Assembly: GCF_051622035.1 (NCBI RefSeq)
Contig: NC_135356.1
Coordinates: 19,023,685-19,087,684, forward strand
DNA: 64,000 bases
Direction: 5' to 3'
From: Arctopsyche grandis
Lineage: Eukaryota > Arthropoda > Insecta > Trichoptera > Hydropsychidae
Each line of letters starts with the position of its first letter. Positions within the stretch are counted from its first letter, which is position 1. A program made the translations under genes and the position numbers. Positions 1 to 13,310 of the stretch are shown here, one piece after another. The notes beneath the pieces were generated by a model that did not search any database, was not told the origin of the DNA, and was given only the letters and a program-made list of their open reading frames with translations.

Positions 1-3000
1 CTGTAGACTTTCATTGCGAACAAACAAACAAATATTGCTATACATATATGTATGTATGTATGTACATAATTACTGGTATTCGCCGTAAAATTATGCTATT
101 TTTTTGGCTTCTCCAAAAATAGATAGATTCCATCGATCTTTTTAACAGTCATCTAATTATTTTATATTGAATTTATCTACATTTATCGTGCGTCATATAG
201 GGTAATTCAAATCTTTTTCGTGTATCTTTGAAATGATCGTTGACGTCAATAGATGCAATTATAAATTTAGTGTGGAAATAATCGTGTGATTGCGTGTAGT
301 TTTCTAGACGTACTTATTATACATGTTACGTATCATGTATATAAAGAAATATGTATGTACATTCATGTTATCTTTTTTCGTAAAAAAAATAGTGAATAAT
401 ACAATTTTAATTGCGACACTCCCCTTAGTTTAAATTTACAAATTTACGAATTTTTACTTGCATTTATCAGTAAAATTTTCATATAAGATTCCTCTGTTTA
501 TATTTATAAATAAAACTTTGAACTTTGAATGGGTTTCAGTTCTCGTTTCCGTAGTTGACTCATTACTGCATATGGGCAATTATGTATATGTAGATAAACT
601 TGTATATCTACATATAAATAAGCACATCTTTAAAACATTCTTAAATCGTACGAAACAATCATTCTCTTATGTGTATTTAATGTGTTCACCGATTGCAAAC
701 GTTGGCAACAGAATGCAACTGTTGGGAAATTATCTCGTTAAAATGCTTAAAGTCATCTAAATTTATAATGCATTTACAGGGAAAACGTTTTTTCATTGAA
801 TGCATTACGCTTGCACAATAAAATTTGATAATAAGTTTTGATGTCATCATTCATTTGACCAACTTCAGTTTACTTAGGCCAATGTTTAATACAATTTGAG
901 ATCAAACATTCAACTAGATATTTCTAGGATGTTTTATAATTGAATTATTCAACTTTATTTGCTAGGGAGAATGGAATCGGATAAATATCATGAATTTACA
1001 TTATAAAGTAGATATGTATATATGCGAGATTTTATTGCGAATTGAAACATTTGAATCAATTTTGGTAGTTTATAGTCGTTTTTATGCATATATTATATTG
1101 CATTGATAATCACTTTTGAATAATAATTTACATAATAGGATTATAATAGTTTGAATAATCTATACATACATAGATCAAATAAATTATTTGATAACGATAA
1201 AGATGTAAAATCTAATGGTTTTGCGATCTAGGAAAGGAGATAACGAGAAAAAAGCATATGAATTCATACAATAATAATATGATAATTTTCGAAATTTCAA
1301 ACTTGGAAAAAATAAGCGTCTGCAAAATGTTTGCATAGTGTTAAATTAGTCACAAATTCGATTTAAATATATTTTGTATTTTTATTGTTTTTCATTGTTT
1401 TCATATATTTACATAATACTATATCAAACGTATACATGAATTATATAAATTTTAAGCGTTCGGTCAAAAATCATCAATATCAAAGTACAGTAAATAGTGT
1501 GACTCAATATTTGGAATGTCTTGCTTTTTTGCCACTAGAACTAGCAAAATGCACAACAGTCAAGATTTGAAAAAAAAGCTTCAGTTATGTAAAATTTTTT
1601 AACATATTGTGTACAATTTACATATGTAGACTAGTGTTGTGTACTTTTGCCCCGCCATTGTTCACTCGGGTGCTTACATCACTCGCGCGCGCTGTCGACT
1701 CGCTACAATTTTTATTGTTTATTTATATATTTATTTATTTATATTTTTTACACCCGCTTGCTGTTGGATAATTGCCGCTCGATAATTGTAATGAAGAAAT
1801 GAAACATGGTCAGTGTACCAATTAGCGGGCCGGCTGCCTTGGCTCAGGCATTCTGTTGGCATGTTGCGGCGAACGTTCCTCACCGATAACGTGGATGTTG
1901 ACAGAATAACCAGACGACCGATTTGCATTCATGAATGGACACTTGTCAACTTCCTACTTGTGGGTTAATGAAAAACGGGGAAAAAGCCTATGAAAATGTA
2001 GTCGGAATTTCTATGCCGCCGAATTCAAGCCGAAATCACTCTATTTTTATTATAAACATACACACATACAGACATCTGTAATTTATGAGATTTAATCATA
2101 AGTTTTCTTTATAATACATACATACGTACGTATGTACATACATACAAAGCATATCCTTGTGAAAACTTAAAATCAATAATTAATACAAATTTATTAGATA
2201 CGAATATATTTTGACACCGTCAAAATAAACTCTTTTGACACGTACAAATTTTCAAGATTTATCAAAGTCGAAATTCTGCAGCTAATCTCAATATATGTAC
2301 ATATGTATACGAATATATTTTCTTTGTTTAACTTTATAGAACAACTCTTTCGACATGTTGGCACTTCGCCTAAGCATATACATACTTATATTGTATAAAT
2401 CTATTATATTTCGAAAGAATACTATACTTCTATATACATATGTATATAAATCAATGTTTGTCTATTTGTCTATCACGTATGCGTTCCTATACCATTCAAA
2501 CGATTGCGATGAAACTTACAAGAGTGCATGTCTGCGATGGTTTTTATATATTATACATACTATATAGGTATAGAAGATTCTGTAAAACATTAAACTGTCA
2601 TCACTTGATCATTTACAATACTAAATAAAATGCTGAAAAAGTCATCATTCATCAATCAAAACTCCAATTTTATTAAATGTATGAAACAGATATGTATTTT
2701 ATTGTATTTAATATTTTGTTAATAATATAATTAATTTGATTTGTTCGCTGATAGGTACTCGATCGACACTAGTTAATAATGTAGTTGGCGGACCAAATTC
2801 GGCGTGGTCAAAACTGACCAAGGGTCAAAAATGAACTGTAATATTGCACTCGAAGGCCGGCAAAATCCGGTGAAAGATTTGCGTTTGGAAATAAATGATC
2901 TCGCTGGCGTTTCCTTGTTCAAACAACTCATTTCGAACGGATGAAAATGCTCCATACATCCGTGATGAAAACTGCCAGGCTGGCATAATTGGACCAACAT

Positions 3001-3816
3001 TGTAATTTCGCTTGACAATAATAATTCGTAGCTTTATTTTATTTTTTCTCAACAACGTTGATTTAGTTTTTGTCGCTTTGGATTGTTTTGTGGCAGTTTT
3101 TAGCTTGCGGATTGCTCTCGCCTTCGAGCTCCGAATCAGCGGTCCACAACCAGTCAGTTTTAGTTCAATGATTATTAAATAGATGTGTGTTGTAACCTTC
3201 TGGTATTTATTTACACATTCAAAAGTAGACTAAACATTGAAGATTACCGAGGCTAAAAATCAATAGCGGTTACGTTTGATGACGCTTTAACAGCTTAATA
3301 CTTAATCGGAATATCTTTTCGACTTTGTATAATATACATATGTGTACATTCGAATATTGAAGTGATAAATTAGACGCATTGAAATGAATCGCGGTAAAGA
3401 TTAATCGATCATGATCCAACTTAAGCGCATTTTAAGGCAATGAGTCATTTGACTGCTTATTTTGAAATTTAATGTTGCATACAGTTTGGCTTGTTCTATT
3501 ATTTTAATATCCGCTCTACTTAGTAAGTATGTACTTAAATATACATTACCTTTTCAAGTTTGTTTCTGCGAAACTTAAGCATACTTCCATTCTCAGTTTA
3601 CGTTTCTTGTGAAACCCATCCACAGTCTTTGTTTTCGTTAAGTTAAATTTTCGCAAAGCTTTGAAATTTTATAAGGAGGTTGAATGATTTCGTAAATGAA
3701 GTAATTACATATATGTAATTTAGAAAATTGCATGATTTTTTTTCAAGAAGATGGAATTTAATAATCGTTTTCTTTGTGTTTCATATACATATGTACATAC
3801 AGTTGGTGAAATTGAC
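1..3816. other. gene-free AT-rich DNA with two GC-richer islands
   Basis: I see no supportable gene. Open frames here are short and have no coding character. The stretch contains TACATATGTA-type microsatellite clusters (for example around 2120-2150 and 2290-2310). Two islands stand out by higher GC and fewer simple repeats: about 1640-1960 and about 2770-3160. They could be conserved regulatory elements, but only a cross-species alignment would show that. Confidence 0.6.
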
Positions 3817-3824
3817 TTGTCAAC

Positions 3825-4296
3825 TAGGGATTGCAATTTACCGTCAATTTCATGAACCGGTAATCGGTAAATGATTATTCCTACTACCGGTATACCAGTA
3901 AATGAAAAAAAGTTTTTTTCGTTGAGTAGATAACTGTATGTGGTCACTTTTCCTAAGAACTTCAACCTAGATTGAATCATAAATAATTAAAAATAAATCT
4001 CAGGTGAATAATTTTATTTTTAACCAATCATATATTTGTATATTTATTTAAAGTTCGGACCATTTGGAGGTTTCGATCATAATTGAAACAATTGTCTGAT
4101 CACATTTATTACGATTTGGTGTTGCCAGTGAATTTAACAATTTGTGTGTTGCCAGTTTAACAATTTGAATAATCCACAATACGCCATCTGCATCGATTTT
4201 TAACGTAATATCTTTCAATAATTATGCTTGTATATGTACTTAATTCGCGATAAAATAGTTTACCGATAACCCGGCATACCGGTATCGCAATCCTCA
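3825..4296. mobile_element. hAT-like MITE, 472 bp
   Basis: The element starts TAGGGATTGC and ends GCAATCCTCA, which are imperfect terminal inverted repeats. Further inside, both ends carry ACCGGTA-type palindromic motifs (3860-3895 and 4262-4285). The flanks TTGTCAAC (3817-3824) and CTGTTAAC (4297-4304) match at 6 of 8 positions, as expected for an old 8-bp target duplication of the hAT superfamily. There is no transposase frame, so it is non-autonomous. The family assignment rests on the TIR style and duplication length only. Confidence 0.6.
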
Positions 4297-4304
4297 CTGT
4301 TAAC

Positions 4305-6659
4305 GTAAACGGACCGTTTATATTATACGTATGTAGATATACATATATTGTAAATAAACCATTAACTCAATTCAAGATATGAATTGTATAATTAAATACG
4401 AATTTCTTACATTTTCTACTCAAAATGATGTGCGTAAAAGTAAAGGGCGATATTTAAGTGATTGAAATTGTGGTACGATTTTGTTTAATTGGTATCATAA
4501 ATAATAACAGATAATGAGCCCGGAACTTTAATTTTATGTAATTCATATACATATACAAACGAAGCAAAAATCAGAAAAATCTAATGAAAACGAATAACGG
4601 CGATTCATAAAATATATATACATATGTATACATTCATGTAGAAAAAGCGGTTTTTGATTTTTATAATGTTTTTATTGTTCATATATACATATGTAGGTCG
4701 TAAATCCATTCCACATTATAATAGCTACCGGCACGGCACAGTAATGATTATCTTTTTAACACAATTTTACCCTATCTACATATGTAAGTAGGCACATACA
4801 TATGTAGATGCAGGGCTTTTTTCCTTCAGAATGCCGTTCCAGCATCTTTTTCACGTATTTTTAATGTTTCAAAAGCAATTAGACGAAACAATATTCGTGC
4901 GCACATAATTACAATCCATATTTTGTATAATTGGGAAAATGATAAAATATGGTGAGGATGAAATATAGATGGATTCAAAAGTGCAAGAACAAGAAGAGCG
5001 TTTCGGCACCTTTTATCAAAAATAAGCTCTGCATACGTACATATGTGTATGTATGTATACGAAGTATCAATAGATGTTTTGAAATCATAAGAAAATTACA
5101 CCTTGGGAGACTTATTTGTATCTATGTATGTAGTATCAATTTCTGATCACGTTTTCATGTTTTATAAAAAAATATTTGAGTTTGTGTATGAATTTGAAAA
5201 CCGTTAATATTATGCCAACCATTTTTTGCAAGTTGTTAAGTTAACTGGAAGTGGTATCCAACTTTTGATTTTTTTATTTCCCAAAATTTTCAATGAATTT
5301 GGCCGATACTTCTATACATTTTTTTCTTATTGTTAGTATTTATAATGTTTAAGGCAAAATATAAGAGAAAGTTCAAAACCTACATACCCACAATTCTTAT
5401 TTGAAAATTAAGTTTACATGAGATGAGAGTGAAACATGTAACTTTTATTACTGTTTAATTGAGTTGTGAAGGGGTGGTAGAAAGCCGTGTTTGGATAGCT
5501 AGCTGTCATCGTTTCGATCTGGCACAAGATATAATTTGTAATGGGTTTGTTAATGATTAAACTCTTCTAACGTCATGTTGGAGACATTAGTTTACTACAA
5601 TGTTAGTTAACCCCGGAATTCAGTAAAATATCAAAGCGATATAAATAGTGGGAGTGGTTTAATATCAGATAATTTTTTAATTAATTCTTTTGTTGGGCAG
5701 GAATTCCAGTGAAGTAACAGAGTGAAGCTAATAAAAAGCTTGTAAAAAAGTAAAAACAGTCGTATAGGATTATACGTAAATACATATGTACTATTAAAAT
5801 ACAGGATACTTCATTAATGAATTGCAAATTCAGCATCCGTGTGCGGTTCAGATTGAGTTAATGCATATTAATTGGTACCATAGTTAGATCGAACGTGCAA
5901 TCGGCCATTTTCCTCATTGAAATATAATTTTCGCGCAACTTTTTTCGCAGTTTTCCGACTGAAAAGCACGTGGACCGCGAAGTTGGCGATCCGCAAAATA
6001 GCGTTCAAATGCCATTACTTGTGACACAATGTTTGTAAAGTGTACATATAATTACTGTTCGAGATATTTCATGGGAGTAAAAAAAGGACCCACGTATGGC
6101 GAGCGTGAAGGCCACTTGTAATAGAGTGCTTGGCGTGGAAACGCGATAAGGATTGTTACACATTTACAATATGCGTATCGACAATATACATATTTATCGG
6201 TGGTTGGCCTGTCGTTCGATGGCGGATGCTCAAATATGTACGATCGAACGAACTGCTCGGAAATTCCAGGTGGAGTCACTTCAATGTCACACATGCAACC
6301 ATTCCAGGTATTGCGCATGCATGAAGTATACATATGTATATGTATATTGTTACCTGAGACTTATTTATAACTGATTCATTTCGGCAACAACAGCGCAAAT
6401 GCTATTTATAAAAAAGGTCATGTTTGGTAACAACAGCGCAAATGCTATTTATAAAAAAGTGAAGCGTGCTTACATAGTACATATACCCAATTTTTGATAC
6501 ATGTGCAAAAAATAAAAAATTTATCTTATATAATTTTAAATATACGTAGTAGATATGTGCGTTGTTTCCCATTTTTTTGTATTAATTGTGGTTTTATTGT
6601 TTGAGCTGAAGGTGTCTTTTTGCTATTTTCTGTGGTAAAATGTGCATTTGATTCATATC
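4305..6659. other. gene-free AT-rich DNA
   Basis: No gene is supportable. Contents are AT-rich unique sequence, several TACATATGTA clusters, a higher-GC island at about 5880-6320 with no convincing frame, and a short tandem repeat at 6384-6459 listed separately. Confidence 0.6.
6384..6459 (+). repeat. 43-bp period tandem duplication
   Basis: The segment with core AACAGCGCAAATGCTATTT occurs twice, offset by 43 bp, with near identity through the following A run. It looks like a simple local duplication and has no known function. Confidence 0.75.
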
Positions 6660-6790
6660 TAGGATGACCATACGTGCCGTTTTGTCCGGGACAGTCCAGT
6701 TTTTACATGCTTTGTATTCGTCCCGTCGTTTTCGTAGGATTGTTTGATTTGTCCCGTTTTGTCCTTGATTTTCCAAATCAATTTTTTTCA
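6660..6790. mobile_element. one end of a degraded DNA transposon (GACCATACGT type)
   Basis: The segment begins AGGATGACCATACGTGCCG and carries repeated GTCCCG/GTCCGG motifs. I recognise this style as the terminal part of non-autonomous hAT-like elements found in many animal genomes (TIR type AGGGTGACCATA). I found no matching opposite end downstream, so this is probably a single-ended relic. A related end in the other orientation lies at 17727-17768. Confidence 0.4.
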
Positions 6791-9700
6791 TTTTAATATA
6801 TTCATTTTAAAGTAAAATTTAAATATTTTGTTGCACGATTCATTTTTAATGCTTCTGACAAAAAAAATCTGTAAAAAAATATTTTATTATAATTGATTTT
6901 TTTATTTTTCTTTAAAAAAATGTGAATTCGAGTAAAAATTTTATTACTTTACAAAAGAAAAAATTAAAATTTTCAGTTAAACATAATTTTTGCAATTAAA
7001 AGAAACCAAGAAAATCTTTTTGGGAAATTTGTAGTTATTTTATTTTGGACGGGTTGCTGCGAATTTTAAATAAAGTTGATCAATTAAAAATGTTCATTAT
7101 TAATAGATTTTTACGAACAGTTTGTGAAACATCAAAAACCAATTAAATACTGTTTTTTAATGTACATTTTGCTTCATCAGAAAATTTAATTATTTTTCAT
7201 ATTTTACATTTAACTATAAAAAAAATTTCAATTTAAAATGTTGTGTTATTTGGATATGCATTTATAGTTAATTAGTCGAGAAACGTCAATAAATGTAATA
7301 AACAGGCGACAGAGGGCCGTATATTTATGTGAAGATTATTTCAATGATTCTAATTTCGATACGATTATAACTGATATCTTTAATTATACTGTAAAAAATA
7401 GCTCACAATTACGGCCTTAATTCTCTATAGCTACATACATATAAGCTCTTCAAATTATCTTAAAGGTCGATAGGTTCAAGCTTGAAATTTGAATAAAAAC
7501 TTATCATAATTACTTTTCAAGGTTTCGATCAATTTACAACAAAGAAGACGGTAGTTATATTTTGTATAGTACGTATTGTACACATACATACATACATATA
7601 TGCAAATTTGATACGCTATCATCCGTTAATTGAGAGTATAATACAAACGATACACATTTATTATATATGTAATTTCAAGGTTTATTTTTATCTATACATA
7701 CATATACGCATAATACGGATATTATTATCGTTGAATTATTATATACAGGAAGATTGATTACATTTTGCATAACCGTAAAGATTTTCCTCCATTTCTTCGA
7801 TTCCTATGAAACTTGTTTATGCATATGCATGTATACATATAGTAATGAATGGCGCATTGTCGAAGAGAGCCGGAAAATAAGCAAGGATTTGACAAATGCA
7901 CAATGAGACACCGTGGCGTCGGCGAGTGCAATAAATTGCGGCCTTCGATGCAGTTCCACGACTGCAGTTATGTTGACCAATCGACTTAGCCCTGGCGCTG
8001 ACGTGATCTCGCTGATCTCATTAGCCCACTGATTTTGCACCAGATCTTGACGTGACGCCAAGGCTCTCCTTATTTTATATGCACCTCTCCGATTTCGCAC
8101 GTGACAATAGGTTCAAAACAAAAAGCAAGAAATAGAAGAAGAAAAAAATTGCACTTTCGAACACTATGCAAAAAGCGTTTTATAAATGATGTGACCGGAT
8201 TGTAAATGATCGCACGTACACCGATAAATTTCCAACTATGGGAAATTACATCGATCTTTAGGGATTTAAAAGCGTGTATTGAAATATACGATTCTAAACC
8301 TACTAACCTAATGTAGTGATTTTATGTCAGTTTTCAATATACTTTTCGATCGTACGAACGTCTATATTGGACACTTTTTACTATAATTTCGAATTTGCAC
8401 ACGTTACGATTGAGTCGCAGATTGAATTTTGACTGATAAATGCCGGATTTTGTATTTAATAGTGCTTATCGTCGTCACGGACCCGTATTTCCAACATTTT
8501 GTGAATTGTCATGTTATAATCATTTTTATTTCTTTTAGCTTTTATTGTATGAATTTCATAAATTGTGTTAAACAGTTTTAAGTAATGAAATTGATCAATA
8601 TTTTGATAGTAATAATGTTTGAATTAAATAGATGGTAAAATTGATTCTAGAATATTCGATAAAATTAAACATGAAAATGGTAAAATACAATAAATGTTAA
8701 ATCGGCATACTGACTGAAATTCTTTGTAAAATTGAGTTGTACTTGTCAATTACGGGCAATTTATACTAACCATATACACTCAGATGTTTGAAAAGTGTAT
8801 TTTAAAATTATTATTTAAATATAATAGTGTTTTTATTTTATATTTTAATACTTACATATATTATTATAGGTATTTATACTAAATAATATAAAAAAATATA
8901 TATTCCTCAAATTATATTGTTTTTTTATAGTCAAAGTGTTCAAATATACTAATTCATGCAGTAAATGTTTTTATCGATCTTATATCATATACCATTTATA
9001 TAACCTTATAAAAAACACATGCATAATGAACTTTGAGATATTTAATATGAGAATGTAATGCTCTCATATGCATTGAATGATTAATTGCAGTCGATTGAGT
9101 ATTCGTGTAGGTGGATTAACAGCATAAATGAGTGTTAATTCGTTGAATTTTTTTTCACCTCAACCATTACCAACATTATTGAAAGATGTGCAGGATGTGT
9201 CGTATGTACTTACATATGTATACGTCATATTGGATTTTTTTAATATTGAAAGTGCAACGTTCGATTTGGCACACGTGCCATCATCGGTTATCGATCCAGA
9301 ATGTTTATCCTTGTTCGCGAATTTGTGTATGCATGTGCATAGGTTGCTCAACGCCGAGAAATTTGCACATCGCTATGGTTTTTGAGGTCAAGCTGCACAT
9401 CGATTTCTATTCGCTGAAAAATTTGCACAGATGCAGACACCATTTTCACGGTAGCCTTGCCCAATCCCATCGGGGATCTTCTCTTTTAAGGTGCTTTACA
9501 CAGACAGGTTTGATGACCCGAAGGACGATCCTGAACATTGAGTTCAACTGGTCGAAGCCTGGTAGTTTGACCAGTTTTGTTGTCGATGAATCACCATGAC
9601 CGAGAGAAATTGACTCGGCTACGGGGTTTCCTCGTGCTTCCATATTATTACTTAACCGCGATAGCTATTTATTTACGAGGAAAACCGCGGAAATTTACCG

Positions 9701-11252
9701 GAGTTAGTCAAAATGGACGTTGAAACGTACGAACTTACCGATTATGAATTCGTTTTATCAGAAACTTTTATAACAAAGAAACAATTATAAAAAAAGTGAA
9801 TAAGATTAGCAAAATAATACTTTCTATAATATATACATATATTACAGTTAAAGTGTATCTTCCAGTTGTAATATATTTTGTCGGTATATTGAAATAAAAA
9901 CGAGAACTTTTCACACACTAAATACTATGAATGTTGATTAATTGATGTGATAATCAAGTAAATCGATTCCAAGAATCTTTTTACACACATGTATACCTAT
10001 ACAATATGTAAAAAAGCTATGTAAAAACAAATCGATTGATATTATGTGTCATCATTTTTATTACATTCATATTTTCTTAAGCCGACTCACAAACGTGTGA
10101 AAAAACTCATTAGCAAACATTATAATATTAATCAACGCCTTATCCTATTTGCGCAGTTTATCTGGTGAATTTGTACGTAAACAAGCCTCATATTTAAACA
10201 AACTTATCAGACAGTTAAAATCACACAGCAAGTCTTTGAAGAGAGCGCAAAAATTGGGATCAAATTTTCATATGAAAGTATATTTTAACCTTTTTTATAT
10301 TATATTGCAAATCACTAAAAAAAGATACTCGTGACAATAAGCGTATATAATAGTTGTTGGTATACATACATATATATATGGAAATCATTTATTTCAAGGT
10401 CAAGAAAATTTTGAGACCCGAGAGGTTTGAAAACTGAATGATATGTATTACAATTAACTAATTAACGCTTTTAAATGATAATTTGACATTTTTTTGTAAA
10501 ATATTTAAATTGCGATCGCAATATGTACCTAGACTATATGTAATACGCAATATGTACCTATGTACATATACTATACCTAACTATAAAGTAAAAATCAATC
10601 GCTAACGAAATACTTGGTCCACTTTTGGGCAATTAAACAAAAGCGAATGATTCATAGGCACGATCGAATTCGAGTTCCCTTCCCGACGTGAATAATAATT
10701 AGCAAGTGCGTTTATCGAATTTGTTCGTCTTGAACGCGAGCCTTGAAGCTCATTAGATTGGTGTTTGATTATTTACGAGACCTACTTTTTCGCGCGGATG
10801 TTATAAAACACAGGAAGTGTACCAATAAATCTGACGGTTACGTTTAACAATTATTAATTTTATACATTTTTTTTCGATCGTTTATACGTCGTATTAGCAT
10901 TTATTCAGCGAGTCGCTTTGCCCTTTAACTGCCATTCACCGCTCTGCGCGGTGAACGTTCGATGCACATTTAAGACGCTGGACCAGGTTGGCTGGCGAAG
11001 GTTCTTCTCGACTTTTAGAAAGCCAAATCAATCGTCTGATTGAAATCTATAGATATTTAGGATCTAGGCAGTGGGGAAGTGTCACTGCAGAGGCCAAATG
11101 TAATGTTCACGTCGACAATCTACATAAATATGTACAAGGTGTCAATTCAATCATTTACTATAATCATTTGTAGAAAAACAATTTACATACATATGTACAG
11201 TTTAAAAAAATGTAGATCTATTTTAACTAAAAAATCTATTATTAGTAGATCT
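6791..11252. other. gene-free AT-rich DNA with higher-GC islands
   Basis: No gene is confidently supported. The stretch has three GC-richer islands: about 7850-8110, about 9250-9660 and about 10,630-11,000. The last has many ATTA homeodomain-type cores and little simple repeat, an appearance typical of insect enhancers, but this is inference. A 65-codon minus-strand frame at 9446-9643 has somewhat coding-like composition; see the findings. A fragment related to the 24854-25216 element is at 9845-9900. Confidence 0.5.
9845..9900 (+). repeat. fragment of the TTACAGTT inverted-repeat family
   Basis: The sequence starts TTACAGTTAAAGTGTAT and continues CCAGTTGTAATATATTTTG. It closely resembles both the left terminus at 24854 and an internal stretch around 24975 of the element at 24854-25216. 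This copy has no visible second terminus, so it is a single-ended remnant. Confidence 0.5.
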
Positions 11253-11260
11253 ATTTTAAC

Positions 11261-11853
11261 CAGTTTGTGGAGTCGGAGTCGTAATAAAAAATCAACTGAT
11301 TGCGACTCCATTTTTATTATTTTCTTTGATTAATGCGAGTATGGTATGTGTCAACTATATAATATCTCCAATTTTATTGAAATAAATCCACTAATACATT
11401 GAAATTTAAAAATGTCTTTATATAAATCATGAATTTTAATTATGTTTTAAACAAAATAGTTGAATTGCACGCATTTGATGTGTTGTGGCCAAAACCGATT
11501 GTTTTCTTCGTGTCATATATATATTTTTAAATTGATTTGTTTGTGTATGAAATTCATACAGATACATTATGAATGTACTTACTTTTTTTATTTATACCTA
11601 TTTCATTACCAATAATTCAATAATTTGGGTTACATGTCAATTTTTAATGATGTTTTTAATTCCTTTAATTTTTTATATTTTGAAAATCGATATTATTTTT
11701 ATTATTAAGCATTTTATACTTTTGCGAGAAATCTATCTTACAAAAATCGTGCAAGTTGGAGTCAGAGTCGTATCATTAGATAAAGTTGAAGTCGAATTAT
11801 ATGATAAAGTCGTTATTGCAGTCGTTATATTTTGAACTGACTCCACGGCCCTG
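11261..11853. mobile_element. hAT-like MITE with GTGGAGTCGGAGTC termini, 593 bp
   Basis: The left end reads CAGTTTGTGGAGTCGGAGTC. The right end, reverse-complemented, reads CAGGGCCGTGGAGTCAG. The flanks ATTTTAAC (11253-11260) and ATTTTATT (11854-11861) match at 6 of 8 positions. Subterminal repeats of AGTCG/GACTC type occur inside both ends. The CAGGG start and 8-bp duplication fit the hAT superfamily. No transposase is encoded. It is the same family as 15837-16317. Confidence 0.65.
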
Positions 11854-11898
11854 ATTTTATTTTATCTTACTGTACTCATCTCATCGTTTGATGAGTGC

Positions 11899-11969
11899 TC
11901 TGTCGTAGATATTGTAAGCTGCCATGTTCATACGACTGTGGCAGTTTTTAAAACAACTTCTACGATAGA
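11899..11969 (+). ncRNA. pre-miRNA-like hairpin (candidate)
   Basis: A 71-nt segment can fold into one long irregular hairpin. The outer stem pairs TCTGTCGTAGA (11899-11909) with TCTACGATAGA (11959-11969). TTGT then pairs with ACAA, and AAGCTGCCA pairs with TGGCAGTTT (one G-U), leaving a loop of about 14 nt and a small 3' bulge. Size and layout resemble an animal pre-miRNA. The hairpin lies just outside the hAT-like MITE ending at 11853, so it could also be a MITE remnant. Expression is unknown. Confidence 0.25.
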
Positions 11970-12110
11970 CAAACGTTTGTTTCGTTTATGTACATAAGTA
12001 TTGTATATGTTACAGTGAATATGCATTTACCTAGAATCTGAAAGTATAATTTCAATAGTAGAATTATAATTTTACCAACTTAGTAGGTTAAAGCATATCA
12101 CAGAAATCAG

Positions 12111-12335
12111 GACATTGAAAAAATGCTGTCAAATTGGATGCTAGATCATAACAGCACTAATTGAATGAAAGGGTTGAGGACTATCCAATTTCTGAAAATA
12201 AAGCAATCTATTCAGAAATCAAACGGTCCTCATATGAAGTTGGATTTGGACAATCTGCAAAAATTGCTTTCTGATCTAATTAAAGATTTATGCATTGAAG
12301 AAGATATCGAAAAACTTTTATCGGAGGTAGAATAA
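12111..12335 (+). pseudogene. degraded coding relic, possibly CENP-B/pogo-type transposase
   Basis: One frame runs 75 codons with a single internal TGA. It begins DIEKMLSNWMLDHN and ends with an acidic leucine-rich stretch (DLDNLQKLLSDLI, then EEDIEKLLSEVE) before TAA. The start resembles the helix-turn-helix domain that opens CENP-B and pogo/Tigger transposases, and the composition is much more protein-like than its surroundings. I cannot confirm the family. The catalytic DDE region is absent, so at most this is an internally deleted remnant. Confidence 0.3.
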
Positions 12336-12880
12336 GTTGTATGAAAATATTTTCCCCGTGATGAAACGATCGTGCGTTGAAATGTCCTAAATCATATTTT
12401 ATGATTATATGTTACTAGTGTAGGGCCCGTTGATTTCAACGGGTGGTTTCGAAAAGAAATTGAAACTCGAATAAAAATAAAGTTAAAGATATGGTTATCG
12501 ACTGGTTTCGGAAAGACAAAGGCACAAAAAAATGAAAATTATGACAAAAAATGAAAAATATGACAATAATGAAAAATATGAAAAAAATGAAAAAAAATTA
12601 AAAAACTGAAAATTATGAAAAAAAAATGGAAATAATGAAAAAGATGAAAAATTTGAAAAAAAACTGAAAAAAATTGAAAAAAAACTGAAAAAAACTGAAA
12701 AAACTGAAAATAATAAAAATATGAAAAAAAAAAAATTTGTTCCCCATACTGGTTGATGGTTGATCATAAGAAATCGGAAATCGAAAAAGATTGTCGACGA
12801 AAGCCGAAGATACGCGAATGATTGGTTCCCCATACTTCTATAGGATAATCGAATATTAAGTAATTTTAGAGCGTTTTTTC
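12336..12880. repeat. A-rich (GAAAAA/TGAAAAA)n low-complexity tract and flanks
   Basis: The core at about 12,530-12,735 is an irregular repeat of GAAAAA, TGAAAAA and CTGAAAAA. It is bracketed by two copies of TTCCCCATACT (about 12,740 and 12,826). A short palindrome, CCCGTTGATTTCAACGGG, lies at about 12,427-12,444. The layout suggests a transposable-element remnant that contains the A-rich tract. No gene is supported. Confidence 0.5.
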
Positions 12881-12884
12881 TGTC

Positions 12885-13245
12885 GAGGCTGTAGTCTAAT
12901 GGCTAGCGACCTGTTCTGGGCGAGGGGGCCTTAGTTCTATTCCGTGATTTGGAATTAATTTTATTTTTCAAATATCGCTAAAATATAAATTAATTTCAAG
13001 AATTTCAATTAAAAATATATATTCAATTGTTTTATATGAAAAGAAAAAAAAATGGTTCAAAACCTCGCTAAATAAAATTATTATAATTACGTATTTTTAT
13101 ATGGCGAGAAGGAATATTTCAATTAATGTTTAAAAAAAAAAGGCGAAATGAATAATTGGATTTGGCGTGATGCACGTGACCATTAGCTCAATTTAGACCC
13201 ATATTCAGGCTATTTGGGGTGATCGGTTCGAGTCGCGACAAAGTC
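12885..13245 (+). mobile_element. tRNA-derived SINE-like segment with two pol III box pairs
   Basis: The first half contains TAGTCTAATGG (A-box-like, about 12,892) followed about 40 nt later by AGTTCTATTCC (B-box-like, about 12,934). The second half contains TAGCTCAATT (about 13,184) and GGTTCGAGTC (about 13,224), a near-consensus B box. Neither half folds into a clean tRNA by eye, so I read them as tRNA-derived SINE heads rather than tRNA genes. Confidence 0.35.
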
Positions 13246-13310
13246 GTCTCGTCGAAAATTGAATTTATCGATTTTTATCAATTCATTCATTATGTTCGGC
13301 GAGAGTTAGG

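Noticed and set aside
12495..12833. 112-codon Phe/Ser-rich minus-strand frame
   Set aside because: It is the translation of the A-rich GAAAAA repeat and has no coding signal.
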